Source of the DNA: an uncultured Collinsella sp. | Lineage (GTDB): Bacteria; Actinomycetota; Coriobacteriia; Coriobacteriales; Coriobacteriaceae | Assembly (NCBI GenBank): GCA_937995345.1 | Contig: CALKKS010000005.1 | Location: forward strand, 1 to 64,000 | DNA: 64,000 nt | Direction: 5' to 3' | Position numbers and translations under genes: made by a program | The notes under the pieces: model-generated | What the model was told of the DNA's origin: nothing | Databases searched by the model: none | The model's input: only the letters and a program-made list of their open reading frames with translations | Shown: piece after piece, positions 8,685 through 19,668 of the stretch | Layout: each line of letters opens with the position of its first letter | How positions within the stretch are numbered: the first letter of the stretch is position 1

Positions 8685-11600
8685 ATGAGAACGGCAAAGC
8701 GCATAACAACCGCATGCCTGACTGCGATCATGATTTTCCAGGCGCTCGCGCCCTCCACAGAGGTGTTCGCGCAAGAGCTCGACGCCGTTATGGAGGCGTC
8801 CGTCTCCGCCGCGCGCGCCGCGGGCAGCACCGCGCGCTCCATACAGGATGCCGTGGCCACTGCCTTGGAAGATGCTGACCAGGCTACATCTGATGACACC
8901 GCAACGACTCCGGGCGCCGATGCGGGCACTACCGAGGACGGCAGCGGTTCAACCAACGCTGGCGGGTCGCAGGACTCCACGACCGATGGAGCCGGCGGCG
9001 ATGCCCCAACAGAGGGCGATGCATCCCAGGGCGATGCAACTGCCGATGACGACGCCACCGACGAAGAGCAGGCAAATGACGCGGACGCAGATGCGGCTGC
9101 GCAGGCAAACACCAGGTATGAGTACGACACGGTTGGTAAGCTGAAAGACGCTATCGGCGAGTCCAATGTTACTGTCGAAGGCGATAAGGTAACTGGGGTC
9201 AAAATTGGAACCAGTGAGGACCTGATTAAGCTCTCTAACACTGATCCCGCCATTTACCAGGATGCCGCCATTACGAAGGGTGGTGCAACGGGATCGGGCA
9301 TCAATCTATGCAACACGGTGAAGGCCGCGGACGGTAAGGCCCTGTCCTTCTTGGGCCTTGGTGCCCCGAACACGCCTTTTAAGGGGAGCTTCGACTCGGA
9401 GATTTCTCCCATCGTTTTAAATAGGCCCCTGTTTAATAATGTCGAGCTGTCCGCGGATATGACGCTTACGCTCACTTGGAAGGGCACGACCAGCAATCCC
9501 ATTGTTGCGACGACGATTGTCGGCGGGGATCATAAGCTGACTGTTGATCTTACGATTGCTCCCCCCGATGATAAGACGACTACGGTCACCTTGAAATCAC
9601 CGCTCCTGGGCGAAGTCGCGGGCAAGCTCGCGCTCGACGCCACGTATTCGGCAAGCGCGAATAGTCCCCTGGCGATTGACGTGCAATCGTCCACGGGCAA
9701 CCTGGGCTTGCTCGTGAACACCCTTGCGGCACATGCGTCGCTTACGCTCTCGGGACTGAACGGCCTGCCGGAGAGCTTCAACGGCACACCTACCATCAGC
9801 GCCACGGCCGACGGCGCCAATGCTGGCGGCCTTATCGGCGAGGCGGGCGATGGCGCGACAGTCACCCTTGCTGCAGATATTGATGTCTCGGCGCTGGGTG
9901 TCGCAGCTAAAAACGCGGCGGGTGGACTCATTGGCAAGGCGACCAGGATTACGCTTACCGTGGGCACGGGTAACGACGGAGAAGACGCTTCGACTGGGAA
10001 GTTCGTTGTTAAGCCTGCGCGTGCGGTTGGGTCGTCATCGGCCGGTACGTATGCGGGCGGTCTTATCGGCGATGCCTCGTTTGCTGGGGACTTCACCATC
10101 AAGGCCGATACCTTCGATTTTGGCGATGGCGTAGCACTCAGCGTATCAAACACGACCAATGTCCCCGCTGCCGGCGGCCTGTTCGGCGTGCTCGACATCT
10201 CGAACGGCGACATGACTGTTAATGGCGGCTCGTATGTAAGCACGCTGCAAAACGGCACGGACAACAAAGACAGGGCGCGCGGCAACTACGGCGGCTTGGT
10301 GGGCAAGCTGTGGGGTAGTAAGAACGGTAACGCCCTGCATGCGTTCACGGTACAAGATGACGCTAAGGTGTCGTTCTGCTTGGGGCCCAACGGCCAACTC
10401 ACCTATGCGGGTGGTCTGGTTGGCTACCTTGGCGAAGGTGGCGGGAGCGAAAATGTGTCCGCTCTGGTTATCAGCGATACGACGGTGATGTGCGCAACGT
10501 CGGGCTACAAAAGCGACAACGGCAAGTACGGTGGCGCCGTGGGCGTCGTGGACACCAACAACGTGCTGGAAGTGCGTGGCATAACAGTCAAAACCTCCAG
10601 CAAAGCTACCGTCGATGGCACGAACAGCGGCTTTGCCGGTGTCGTCGGGTCATCGTGGCGCGGCATTATCAAGTTCAGCGGCATCACCGACCTAACGGGT
10701 GCCGCCTTCGCGGAAAACGACCACACCGCACAGCTGGTCTACGAGAATTTCAACTCGCTGATTTTTGCCTCCGGCAGTGGAAGCGACATGGACGCCCAAA
10801 AGGGCGGCAAGACGAAATGGCAGTATAAGCGTCCCACCACGCCGGTCAAGATTGATGACGTGTACAGCTACGGTCAGGTCATTTGCCTGGGAGACAAGCT
10901 GGACGAAAACCTCATCACCATCGACGAGTCGCACCAGCGGCACTTTGCCTCGAACCTCACAAAAACCGACGGCGGATTTACGCTGGGAAGTGCCGACGAT
11001 TTTGCGAAGCTGGCGATCACTTGGCAAACGAGCGGATACTTCTCTGCCGTGAACGATGTCACAAACAGCAACTTTACCAGTCAGATTCCTTCGGCAAAGA
11101 TCAAACTTTCCGACAATATCAACCTTTCGGGAACGGGCCTCACCGGCCTTACCAAAGACCGGGTTCCCAATAACATCGCAAACGTTGATGAGAACGGGCA
11201 CGGCTTTACCGGCTCGCTTGATGGAGGTGGCCACATCATAAGCTTGGCCGTGGGCGAGCCCTACGGCATGCGCGGCGATAACAAGGTCGGTGCCACCAGT
11301 GACGGCAACGGTAAAATCTACCGTCACGGCCGCCAGGGCCTGTTCGCTACGCTAGGTGCTAACGCCAGCATCGCCAACGTAACCGTGGGCGGAAGTCTGC
11401 GCTTTGATAACGGCGTCGAGGTTCACGCAGGCTCGTTCGCTGCAACCATAACGGGCAACGCGACGTTTACGGGCGCTGTCGCCAAGGCCGCGATCGCCTG
11501 TGACCAGACGTTTACCAACGCTGCGAATGTGGGTGGCATCGCCGGCTCCGTGACGGGCGCCGCAACGGTGACGTTCGAGGCCAACGGCAACAACGCCTCC

Positions 11601-14600
11601 GCTGCCCAGGCGACCATCGCGTTCCCGAACGAGCTCATGGGCGGCGCAACCATCGGCGGCGCGATCGGCTGGGTCAACGACAACACTACCAACGTTAACG
11701 TCACCAAGCTCACCGTCGGCGGTGCGCTCAACGTCGCCAATGCGGCGCGTGGCAAGATCGTGCAGGCCGGCGGCCTTATCGGCTCCATTGCGCAGGGGTC
11801 GAACAAGAAGTACGTTACCATTACCGGTCTTAGCTTCGATGAATTCAAGATGACCGTGGGCAAGAATGGCGACAAGTTGAATGGCGCTGGTGGCCTTTTG
11901 GGCTACAGCTGGGGCAACACTATCGTTACCATTGGCAAAGATGGAGTAAACACCGGCGTCGACACCTATGCTCTCAAAACTTCCGACAACACGACCGTGA
12001 CTGCAAATAACTCTACTGAGGTTGGCGGTCTTGTGTATGCCGCTAGCGGCCACTGGATCATCAACGACTACGCCATCGACCTTTCGAAGGCGATCATTAA
12101 CGCCGATAAGGCAACGGTGCTCGGCTTGCTCATCGGGCGAGGCGGCAGGACGGAGAATTCCGCTACTTATGGAGTAGAAACCTATAGAGGCTTGTATCTG
12201 GAGAACAGGGCAAGTTGGGATACTGCATACAAGGTCAATGACGTTGCCGCGGACAATAGCTTGATAGTCAATAACACCGCGATAAATAGCGACAACAGCG
12301 CAACTTCATTTGATGAGTGGGTCGGTAATAGCACGAGACCGTCCTGTGACAAGAAAGCCAATAGCAAGCTAATCGATGGCGAATGGAATACGGTCGTTTC
12401 ACTTCATACCCAAGATGGCGTTAATGATGACAAGCTTGACATGAGTGGAGATCCGAAAAAAGACAACAGCTATCACAATCGATCTGATTTTGGCAAGAAC
12501 CACAACACGAATGCTTGGACGAGGTATTACTACAATCTTGACAAGGCATATGCGGTAGTAGGCAGCAACTCAAAAAATAGTAGTACGAACAGTTGGATGG
12601 ATTCCCCGGAGTACTTGTTGCTTTGGTGTGCGTACCTATATGCCCCGCCTGCAATTCAGGGCTATATCATTCGAGGAAATAGCGGGATTTTCAAAGGAAA
12701 CAATATTGGTACGGACGATTCCAGGGGCGTGATTATTAACCTGGAGGGATACAGCTTCTATCCCACCAATCCCACTAGTAATTCCACGGTAACGGTAAAA
12801 AACGCAACGATTTCGTTCCATTATTCCGATATTAAAGCTGAGCAAGAAGGCAACAAAAAGAATAACGAAGCTACGCAGCACGAGAATATGCACTGCGCTC
12901 TCATCCGAACTCATGCGGGCGATCTTGACGTTGAGAATGTCACGCTAACTGGTACTGTTGGACCTGTTGTAAACGATGCGGGAAGCTCGTCTGGCGCGCT
13001 TGTGTGTCGCTATATCTATGGGCCTGTCAAAAAAAACAATGTGACCAATGTGGCACAAATCACGATAAACGGTCTGGTGCTCGATGGTCTTACGGTTGAT
13101 GGTGTGACGAACACCACCCAATACGCTCCGTTGCTAATTAACCAGATACAGACGCTTGTTAACTTTGATGCAAAGAATATCTCGGTAACCGATTCATACA
13201 ATAACGGAGCGAGCAAAAAGATTGCGGCTACAAGCTTGTTTGGTAAGCTCGGCGTGGGAGATAAGGCCAATCAAGTCACAGCAAAGTTCGAAAAAATAAG
13301 CTTACCCAGCAAAAAGGGTGCCACCATTTTTACCCATTCAAGCCTGCTGGAGAGTTTTGGCTACGCGACTACGGGTACGGGCTCTGCGGACTATACCTTT
13401 AAAAAGGCGGATGCCGATGGCGGCAAGGTGACCTATGGGTCCGAGATTGATAGGAAGGGTACGGAGTACTCCGGCAAGCAGCTTTGGTATTACGACGAGG
13501 CCACCTATGGCAACGTTGATGGTTTGGTGAAGGTTGGGAATAAGACAGCGAATGTTGAGAATCCCGTTTTTGGCGACTATCTTCCTTATGTTTACAAGGG
13601 AAAAGCCGACGAGCCTGGCGTTCAGTACCACGAAATTAGGGTCAACCAGCGCATTCCAAAGCTGGTAACGGGATGTGGTACCTACGGCGATCCTTATTCC
13701 GTCACAAACGCGGCGGAGATGAATGCCATTGCCAACTACATTAATAACATGACGGCGCTTGATGGCTGGGAGGTCACCATTGTCGCCGACCAGGGTAGAT
13801 TCTGCACTCGCCGCAGCAGCGATCACTCGACCAACAATGAGGTTGCGTACGTCTACAAGCAGGCGAACGGTACCAATAATAAATGGGAGAAGAAGACCGG
13901 GGACGCGTCGACCGATTCCCCGCAGACGCTGAGCGACGAGACCATGCATCGCTATATGCAGAGCGCGTATTACAGCATCGAGCCTGCTGAGGGCAATACG
14001 ATTACTCTCGACGGCGCAGCGTTTGGCGGTTTTGGAAATAGGGCCAACCCGTTTAGGGGCGTCATCGTTGGCAACCTTGGCAGTGATCAAAAAAACGCAA
14101 CCATCAAAATAGAGAATAACAAGGGTTCGCTTCGCGGCCTTATTCCCTATAGCTACGGCAGCGTTGTGCGCAGCCTCAACATCAACTATGTGAACGCGCA
14201 GGCGACTATTACGTATTCTGCCAAGGATTCCGACGGCGTTCCGACGGCTTTTTTTGGTGGCGTTATCGGCTGCATCCTTGGCGGCGACAACATTATCGAT
14301 GGTGCGGTCGTGAATGGGACAACGGCCGATAACCCCACAACCGGCTTTACGGTTGCCGGTGGCGGAACTAAGCCGCATCTTGTTCCCATCGGCGGGTACG
14401 TTGGTGCCATTGCGGGCGGCGGCGTGATCTTCCGCAATATGCCAAGGGCATCCTGGCGCGCTGGAACCAGCGTCAAGTTCCAGGGTCTTGGAGCGGGCAA
14501 CTTCCAACTGTACGACAACCCTTACGTTGGTCGCGTGATTGATGGCTATGCCTTTAGCGAGGGCTGTAAGGTTGAAAACGGTGACGCAAACTACAAGATC

Positions 14601-17600
14601 AACGAGCTCAACGTGAACGACACCGGCTGCGTAACCACAGTCGATACGTATAAGAAATACAGCTGGAATGTCAGTCGGCAAAACAACAATGCTCCGCAAA
14701 CCACAGTCAAAGATTCACAGGGCCTGCTCGTGCTGTCTGCCATCATCAATAGCGGTGCGGGCGCTGGTGCCGCTCACACCGATGCGACGGAAGGCGGCAA
14801 AGGCACGTATCGCGGGTCGCATGCATATGAGGGCAGTAGCGTCCATGGTGATATTCCCTCAACGGGATACAAGTTCGGAAATGAGCGGTATGGCAAGGTT
14901 CGCAACGCGAGCTACACTGCGGTTGGAAAGCCTGCCGATGTCGCGGAGGGCGATTTCGAGATCTCGATCAATGACGACCTTAAGGCGCCGGGCAACCAGG
15001 CATACCAAGGCGCATTAGACGGCCGAGACGGAGAAGATATTAATTCGCCCTATTTGGTGAAGAAATATGCAACCGATTGGCGCACGGGCTATGTGTGCGC
15101 GATGGGCGTTTGCGGCATGGATCTGAAGTTTGAGCAGGGCGTGCTGCCCTATGACATGAGGGATTATGGCTCGGGTTTCTTGGGCCTTTCGGGCCGCTAT
15201 TACTCAAATGCATGTGCGACCGACAAAAAGGTCAATGATAAAGATTTCATTACTCCTGGTATCGCCACTGTCAACGGTAACGGCGCAACAATCAAAGTGT
15301 CGAACAACACGCGCGAATACGTGGATGACGACTACTGTGTGGCGGGCGTAGGCGGCCTGTTCAGCACTATCAAGTTCTACTCGAGTGCATTCAATAAGGG
15401 AAGCATCGAAGCAAATGGCAACGCAAACGTAAGCAATCTCAACTTCAACGACTGCAATATTTCGCTTGCCTATGTATCTTTGAGTGGGAAAGAGCAATCC
15501 AAGTCGACGAGCAATACAAAAAGCGGTTGGGTGGGGGCTGGCTGCCTTGCGGGCTCAACTGCAAACCAGGGAGGTTCTGGCGGGGTCACCTATGGCGTGT
15601 TCAAAAAAGTGGTCATTTCTAGCAGTACCGTAGCCGGAGGTTGCATGGCCGGTGGCCTCATCGGAAGTGCCGGCCTTATGGCGCGCAGTACCGATGGCGC
15701 CAACGGTTCGATTGTGAATTACGGAGGAACATCCTCTCCGGTGCAGCTTTATGACTGCTCATACAGTGGAATCGCCGTTAGCGCACGTTCAAATGCTGGC
15801 GGATTTGTAGGATATATCAATTCGGGCACCTGCGGCATGTGGGTGTCGAAAGACAAAACCGTTGCCGATAGTTCGACTATTTACGTTGTTGAGAAGGCAG
15901 GCGATTCGCAGGATACGGGCAGCACTGCTGGAGGCATCTTCGGCCTTACGGGAGGTGCTCTAGTTGTGAATACCGGGCAGGGCGAAAATGCGAGCCAGGT
16001 GGCAACGATCAAAGATGTGTCCCTTGTTGTTAACCACAAGGCGCTTGGCGTGGGCGGAATTGCGGGACGCACGGTAACCTATGCTTCTAATATTAATCGC
16101 GTTAAGGTGACATCAACCAATCAGGCCTCGGAAGAAGCGCCCACTTACTTTGGCTCGTTGCAAGCGGTGGCAAATACTGCCAATGCTTATGCCATAAGCA
16201 CGGGAGGCATTATTGGATCGACGAGTAATAACGTGACACTTAATTCCTGTACGGTCGAAAAGCTCCGCATGGGCGTAACCGAGCATGCTGGTGGCCTTGT
16301 GGGGGCAACATCAAATGGAAACACGCTGAGTGTCAACAATATCACTGTCGATGGCGTGCAATTTGATGGCGCTCGTTGTGGCGGCATCCTTGGAAACTGC
16401 CAAGGCCAGGGTGCAACCAATGTTATCGTTACGAATACGACCGTGCGGAACTGCTCGTTCGGAACGCTTAATTCAACGTGGAACCATAGTGATGGAAACC
16501 TGAGAAACCATTCCGGTGGCATTGTCGGTGCCGCTTCCGGCACAATTAAGATTGCTAACGTTCTAATTCGCGAAAACGATTTTAAGCAGCCGGGCGGTCA
16601 GGGCTTCTTGTTGGGCGATACCGCGCAGTATGCGGCTGACTTCAAAGGCCTCTACGCCGCGGGCGTCGATATCATACTTAAGGATCGGTCTGACAATTCT
16701 GCGGCTCAAAAACCGATTAAGTATTTCAATGACAGCGCCGTCGCCGACGTAAACAAGAAGTCGTATATCGCGTTTGGTGACTATAGTGACACGCTTACTA
16801 ATGACACGCATACTGAGTCGGAAACGAGCAAAACGCTGTACGGCGCTGATGCGGCCGACAGCACGACTGCAGCTGTTTCGCCCTACGTGACTACGAGTCC
16901 GGTGAGCACGCTGGCGGTGCGTGCCTCCGACAACGACGCAACCGATCGTTATCTGTTCGGTGACGGTGTGAACGTTTCTGGTGCATCGACTATCCAGGAC
17001 GAAGCGGTGAAGAATGTCACCGGCCGCTACACCTACAACAATATCGGTGGCATCGACAAAGACGGCGCCTATCAAAACACCTCGAGCTACTTGGCCTCAA
17101 GTGCCGGTAAGTTCAATGCAAACAATGACACGGATGCTACAAAGTCGAATGCCAACCCCGATGTCCTCGTCCTTTCGGGCAACGACTCGGATACCGTTAA
17201 GGACTATCTCAACATTGTTACCAACGGCGGCTATTCGGACGCGCTGCGCCTGAACGCAGATGGATCGCACATTTCGGCAACGGTCGACGTGTTCCAGCTC
17301 AAGAACGGTGTCTTTGTAAAGCAAACCAATGTTACCGACCGGGCGCTCGACGTTAAGGGCAGCGGCTCTTCTTTGTCGATCAGTGCTAACTCCAACTGGG
17401 ATAACGGCAAGGGCCGCTTCAACCTGCTCACCGTCACCTTTACCGAGGCCGGCCAGAGCTATAAGGTTATGGTGCCCATCATCGTCAAGCGCGTGCTCGA
17501 GATCAACTTTACGGCAACGTATTCCGAGGGCTCGAACTTCAACAGCGCCGACTACAGCACCAAGTACGACAAGCACGTGCTCATTAGCAGCGGCGAGACT

Positions 17601-19493
17601 ATGACGGGCTATCTTACCTGGACATACAACAAGGCGTATGCCCAGGAGACGGAGTATGGCTGGAATACGCACCTGGCAAGCGGCGGCGACATGAGGCCGC
17701 TTAACAAGCGCATTGAGTTCAGCGGAAAAAAGGGGGCGCTGCCTGTGGGCGCGCAGCTGACGCTCGTGGATACGGCGCACAATAACAAGGAATATCACTA
17801 CACGGTGCCCGAGGGAGGATCCTGCGCATCGGTTGCGCTGACGGACTTTGAGGACTCCAGCGGAAATCACTATACGGAGCAGTGGCTCAGCGAGACCATG
17901 GGCGCGACGGCAACAGAAGCGGACGACGGCACGTGGGTTAAGCTGACTAATAAGGAGAAGGGCGAGAAGACCGAAGCCGAACTAGCCGGTATTGCTGGCG
18001 CGAAGATCGGCAACGACTATTACCGCGTAAAGACCGATACGGATAAGAAACCGTTCTACAGCTTGACGGTTCCCAAGAAGAAGGCCGGCGAGCAGCCCAA
18101 GAGTGAGAGTTTCTATCTTGTTGTTCGCACGCCAAAGGGCTCGGCCAGCGTCAATGGATATACCGGTACATCGGTTAAGACAAGCGTGAACACGCATCTT
18201 AACTACACGCTTCGTAATAAAGATGAGACGAAGGACTCGCACGAGAACACCGCCTCGACGTATAGCGTTGCCACGAACTTCCAGCATAATTTGGTGGACA
18301 ACAAATCGGGCACCAACCAGATTCAGATGGCTGCGGGCGGAACGACCTATAAGCTGGATATGAACGTGAGTGACCTCATTACGTTTGGCGATCAGGAATA
18401 TACGACTACCGATGCGCTGTACTACCAGCTGGATTCTTCGCTCGTGAACTACCAGGGCAGCAGCGCCGCGGGCGCGCATGGCTACCCGACTGGAACCCAG
18501 GGCACGTATTCGTTCTACGTGATGGTGGGGAACAACTACTACACGTGGGATGGTTCTAAGTGGACTGATGCCGGCACGACGGAAACGCCGGCGATTGCTG
18601 CCAAAGACTGGTCTGCAACGGGCGGCGACATGTCGCTTGTGCTTGCCGATGCTAACGGTAATGCCATCGATCTCTCCGGCATTCGCGAGATCGCCAAGAA
18701 GAGCGGCAACGCCTTCACCATTACTATGAAGGCGAATCTCGCCATGACGGAACCTGCGTGCCAGGCGGGCATCGTGGCCTCGCAGAAGAGTGGCGCCGAC
18801 CGCTACACCAAGCCCAACTACCGCGCGTACCTTTCCACGCATGCCGAAACGCTCAGCACCAGTAGCAACTCGGACTACAGCGATGGTAAAGCCGGATATT
18901 ACCGTATGGATGTGGGCTCGTCGACTATTGCGCTCGAGGCTTCTAAGAAGTCGCAGCTGGGCATCAATATCGATGATCTCAAGTCCGCCGACGGCGAGAT
19001 CGCGCTGGTGGGAACGTATGATTTCTCCAAGGTCACGGGTGCCGATGCGATGATTTCCAATGCTACTGAGGTGACCTATACGCTGACCTTGCAGCAGCGG
19101 CAGGATGACGGCTCGTATGGGGACGTGAAGGGCATCGCGAACTACCTGTCGGTGCTCGGCAGCGATCACCTAGGCGCGGGTGAGGTGTCGCCTGATGGCA
19201 ATAGCTATGTGTTCACCGATAGCAAGCCGAGCGGTACGTTCGCCACGCGTGACGGCAACAGCCTTGCCTTTAAGCATGCCTTCCGCGTCAAGGTGAACAC
19301 CAATGTCGAGAAGACTGGACAGACCTATGCCAACTACCGCTTGGTGCTTACGGCCCATATGTCCGGTGGCGGCGTAAACGACACGCCGGTCAACGTCAGT
19401 AACCTCGATGGCTATGCGAACTCCGACTACGTGACGTACACGCTGGCGCGCATCAACACCGAGGGCATTCCCCACGAGGCCAAGACCAACTAG
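8685..19493 (+). CDS. Giant secreted GLUG-repeat beta-helix protein (3602 residues)
   Basis: A signal peptide (residues 1 to about 29, ending STEVFA) is followed by an acidic, low-complexity linker to about residue 140. Then comes a very long region with some two dozen GLUG-like motifs (for example AGGLIGKAT, YAGGLVGYL, QAGGLIGSI, MAGGLIGSAG, HAGGLVGATS), typical of right-handed beta-helix adhesin-like proteins. From about residue 2800 the sequence changes to Ig-like or lectin-like strands. There is no LPxTG motif and no C-terminal membrane segment; the protein ends in HEAKTN. Attachment would therefore have to be noncovalent or through the three upstream membrane proteins. ATG at 8685 is preceded by GAGGTAGGA. 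The interior from roughly 12.1 to 16.6 kb is visibly more A+T-rich than the ends. Confidence 0.85.
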   Translation: MRTAKRITTACLTAIMIFQALAPSTEVFAQELDAVMEASVSAARAAGSTARSIQDAVATALEDADQATSDDTATTPGADAGTTEDGSGSTNAGGSQDSTTDGAGGDAPTEGDASQGDATADDDATDEEQANDADADAAAQANTRYEYDTVGKLKDAIGESNVTVEGDKVTGVKIGTSEDLIKLSNTDPAIYQDAAITKGGATGSGINLCNTVKAADGKALSFLGLGAPNTPFKGSFDSEISPIVLNRPLFNNVELSADMTLTLTWKGTTSNPIVATTIVGGDHKLTVDLTIAPPDDKTTTVTLKSPLLGEVAGKLALDATYSASANSPLAIDVQSSTGNLGLLVNTLAAHASLTLSGLNGLPESFNGTPTISATADGANAGGLIGEAGDGATVTLAADIDVSALGVAAKNAAGGLIGKATRITLTVGTGNDGEDASTGKFVVKPARAVGSSSAGTYAGGLIGDASFAGDFTIKADTFDFGDGVALSVSNTTNVPAAGGLFGVLDISNGDMTVNGGSYVSTLQNGTDNKDRARGNYGGLVGKLWGSKNGNALHAFTVQDDAKVSFCLGPNGQLTYAGGLVGYLGEGGGSENVSALVISDTTVMCATSGYKSDNGKYGGAVGVVDTNNVLEVRGITVKTSSKATVDGTNSGFAGVVGSSWRGIIKFSGITDLTGAAFAENDHTAQLVYENFNSLIFASGSGSDMDAQKGGKTKWQYKRPTTPVKIDDVYSYGQVICLGDKLDENLITIDESHQRHFASNLTKTDGGFTLGSADDFAKLAITWQTSGYFSAVNDVTNSNFTSQIPSAKIKLSDNINLSGTGLTGLTKDRVPNNIANVDENGHGFTGSLDGGGHIISLAVGEPYGMRGDNKVGATSDGNGKIYRHGRQGLFATLGANASIANVTVGGSLRFDNGVEVHAGSFAATITGNATFTGAVAKAAIACDQTFTNAANVGGIAGSVTGAATVTFEANGNNASAAQATIAFPNELMGGATIGGAIGWVNDNTTNVNVTKLTVGGALNVANAARGKIVQAGGLIGSIAQGSNKKYVTITGLSFDEFKMTVGKNGDKLNGAGGLLGYSWGNTIVTIGKDGVNTGVDTYALKTSDNTTVTANNSTEVGGLVYAASGHWIINDYAIDLSKAIINADKATVLGLLIGRGGRTENSATYGVETYRGLYLENRASWDTAYKVNDVAADNSLIVNNTAINSDNSATSFDEWVGNSTRPSCDKKANSKLIDGEWNTVVSLHTQDGVNDDKLDMSGDPKKDNSYHNRSDFGKNHNTNAWTRYYYNLDKAYAVVGSNSKNSSTNSWMDSPEYLLLWCAYLYAPPAIQGYIIRGNSGIFKGNNIGTDDSRGVIINLEGYSFYPTNPTSNSTVTVKNATISFHYSDIKAEQEGNKKNNEATQHENMHCALIRTHAGDLDVENVTLTGTVGPVVNDAGSSSGALVCRYIYGPVKKNNVTNVAQITINGLVLDGLTVDGVTNTTQYAPLLINQIQTLVNFDAKNISVTDSYNNGASKKIAATSLFGKLGVGDKANQVTAKFEKISLPSKKGATIFTHSSLLESFGYATTGTGSADYTFKKADADGGKVTYGSEIDRKGTEYSGKQLWYYDEATYGNVDGLVKVGNKTANVENPVFGDYLPYVYKGKADEPGVQYHEIRVNQRIPKLVTGCGTYGDPYSVTNAAEMNAIANYINNMTALDGWEVTIVADQGRFCTRRSSDHSTNNEVAYVYKQANGTNNKWEKKTGDASTDSPQTLSDETMHRYMQSAYYSIEPAEGNTITLDGAAFGGFGNRANPFRGVIVGNLGSDQKNATIKIENNKGSLRGLIPYSYGSVVRSLNINYVNAQATITYSAKDSDGVPTAFFGGVIGCILGGDNIIDGAVVNGTTADNPTTGFTVAGGGTKPHLVPIGGYVGAIAGGGVIFRNMPRASWRAGTSVKFQGLGAGNFQLYDNPYVGRVIDGYAFSEGCKVENGDANYKINELNVNDTGCVTTVDTYKKYSWNVSRQNNNAPQTTVKDSQGLLVLSAIINSGAGAGAAHTDATEGGKGTYRGSHAYEGSSVHGDIPSTGYKFGNERYGKVRNASYTAVGKPADVAEGDFEISINDDLKAPGNQAYQGALDGRDGEDINSPYLVKKYATDWRTGYVCAMGVCGMDLKFEQGVLPYDMRDYGSGFLGLSGRYYSNACATDKKVNDKDFITPGIATVNGNGATIKVSNNTREYVDDDYCVAGVGGLFSTIKFYSSAFNKGSIEANGNANVSNLNFNDCNISLAYVSLSGKEQSKSTSNTKSGWVGAGCLAGSTANQGGSGGVTYGVFKKVVISSSTVAGGCMAGGLIGSAGLMARSTDGANGSIVNYGGTSSPVQLYDCSYSGIAVSARSNAGGFVGYINSGTCGMWVSKDKTVADSSTIYVVEKAGDSQDTGSTAGGIFGLTGGALVVNTGQGENASQVATIKDVSLVVNHKALGVGGIAGRTVTYASNINRVKVTSTNQASEEAPTYFGSLQAVANTANAYAISTGGIIGSTSNNVTLNSCTVEKLRMGVTEHAGGLVGATSNGNTLSVNNITVDGVQFDGARCGGILGNCQGQGATNVIVTNTTVRNCSFGTLNSTWNHSDGNLRNHSGGIVGAASGTIKIANVLIRENDFKQPGGQGFLLGDTAQYAADFKGLYAAGVDIILKDRSDNSAAQKPIKYFNDSAVADVNKKSYIAFGDYSDTLTNDTHTESETSKTLYGADAADSTTAAVSPYVTTSPVSTLAVRASDNDATDRYLFGDGVNVSGASTIQDEAVKNVTGRYTYNNIGGIDKDGAYQNTSSYLASSAGKFNANNDTDATKSNANPDVLVLSGNDSDTVKDYLNIVTNGGYSDALRLNADGSHISATVDVFQLKNGVFVKQTNVTDRALDVKGSGSSLSISANSNWDNGKGRFNLLTVTFTEAGQSYKVMVPIIVKRVLEINFTATYSEGSNFNSADYSTKYDKHVLISSGETMTGYLTWTYNKAYAQETEYGWNTHLASGGDMRPLNKRIEFSGKKGALPVGAQLTLVDTAHNNKEYHYTVPEGGSCASVALTDFEDSSGNHYTEQWLSETMGATATEADDGTWVKLTNKEKGEKTEAELAGIAGAKIGNDYYRVKTDTDKKPFYSLTVPKKKAGEQPKSESFYLVVRTPKGSASVNGYTGTSVKTSVNTHLNYTLRNKDETKDSHENTASTYSVATNFQHNLVDNKSGTNQIQMAAGGTTYKLDMNVSDLITFGDQEYTTTDALYYQLDSSLVNYQGSSAAGAHGYPTGTQGTYSFYVMVGNNYYTWDGSKWTDAGTTETPAIAAKDWSATGGDMSLVLADANGNAIDLSGIREIAKKSGNAFTITMKANLAMTEPACQAGIVASQKSGADRYTKPNYRAYLSTHAETLSTSSNSDYSDGKAGYYRMDVGSSTIALEASKKSQLGINIDDLKSADGEIALVGTYDFSKVTGADAMISNATEVTYTLTLQQRQDDGSYGDVKGIANYLSVLGSDHLGAGEVSPDGNSYVFTDSKPSGTFATRDGNSLAFKHAFRVKVNTNVEKTGQTYANYRLVLTAHMSGGGVNDTPVNVSNLDGYANSDYVTYTLARINTEGIPHEAKTN

Positions 19494-19500
19494 CTATGCA

Positions 19501-19535
19501 AGGGGCGGCAACCACCCGGCTGTCGCCCCTTTTCT
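19501..19535 (+). terminator. Terminator after the giant gene
   Basis: An imperfect GC-rich hairpin (AGGGGCG with CGCCCCT) is followed by TTTTC, starting seven bases after the giant gene's stop codon. Confidence 0.7.
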
Positions 19536-19568
19536 TGCTCACTCGGCCTGCCGCCCCTTCAACTTCCT

Positions 19569-19662
19569 ACCATCTTTCCAACTTTCCACGTAACTTAACA
19601 CCTAAGTTGGAAAGCTGGCTGGAAAGCTGGTAAGTTAGGTGGAAAGTTGGAAAGTTGGGAGG
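19569..19662 (+). repeat. GGAAAG iteron array upstream of the second AlbA_2 gene
   Basis: One inverted unit (19574-19597, containing CTTTCCAACTTTCCACG) is followed by direct units: a partial one at 19608-19619, then TGGAAAGCTGGTAAGTTAGG at 19620 and TGGAAAGTTGGAAAGTTGGG at 19640. The last unit runs straight into the ribosome site GGGAGG at 19657-19662. The first 29 bases (19569-19597) are identical to 21178-21206 on the far side of the gene. Confidence 0.88.
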
Positions 19663-19668
19663 TTCGGC

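Noticed and set aside
13338..14699. 453-residue minus-strand frame inside the giant gene, and similar ones at 17982-19169 and 9530-10285
   Set aside because: No start signal or recognisable fold; the plus frame runs unbroken through with GLUG motifs.
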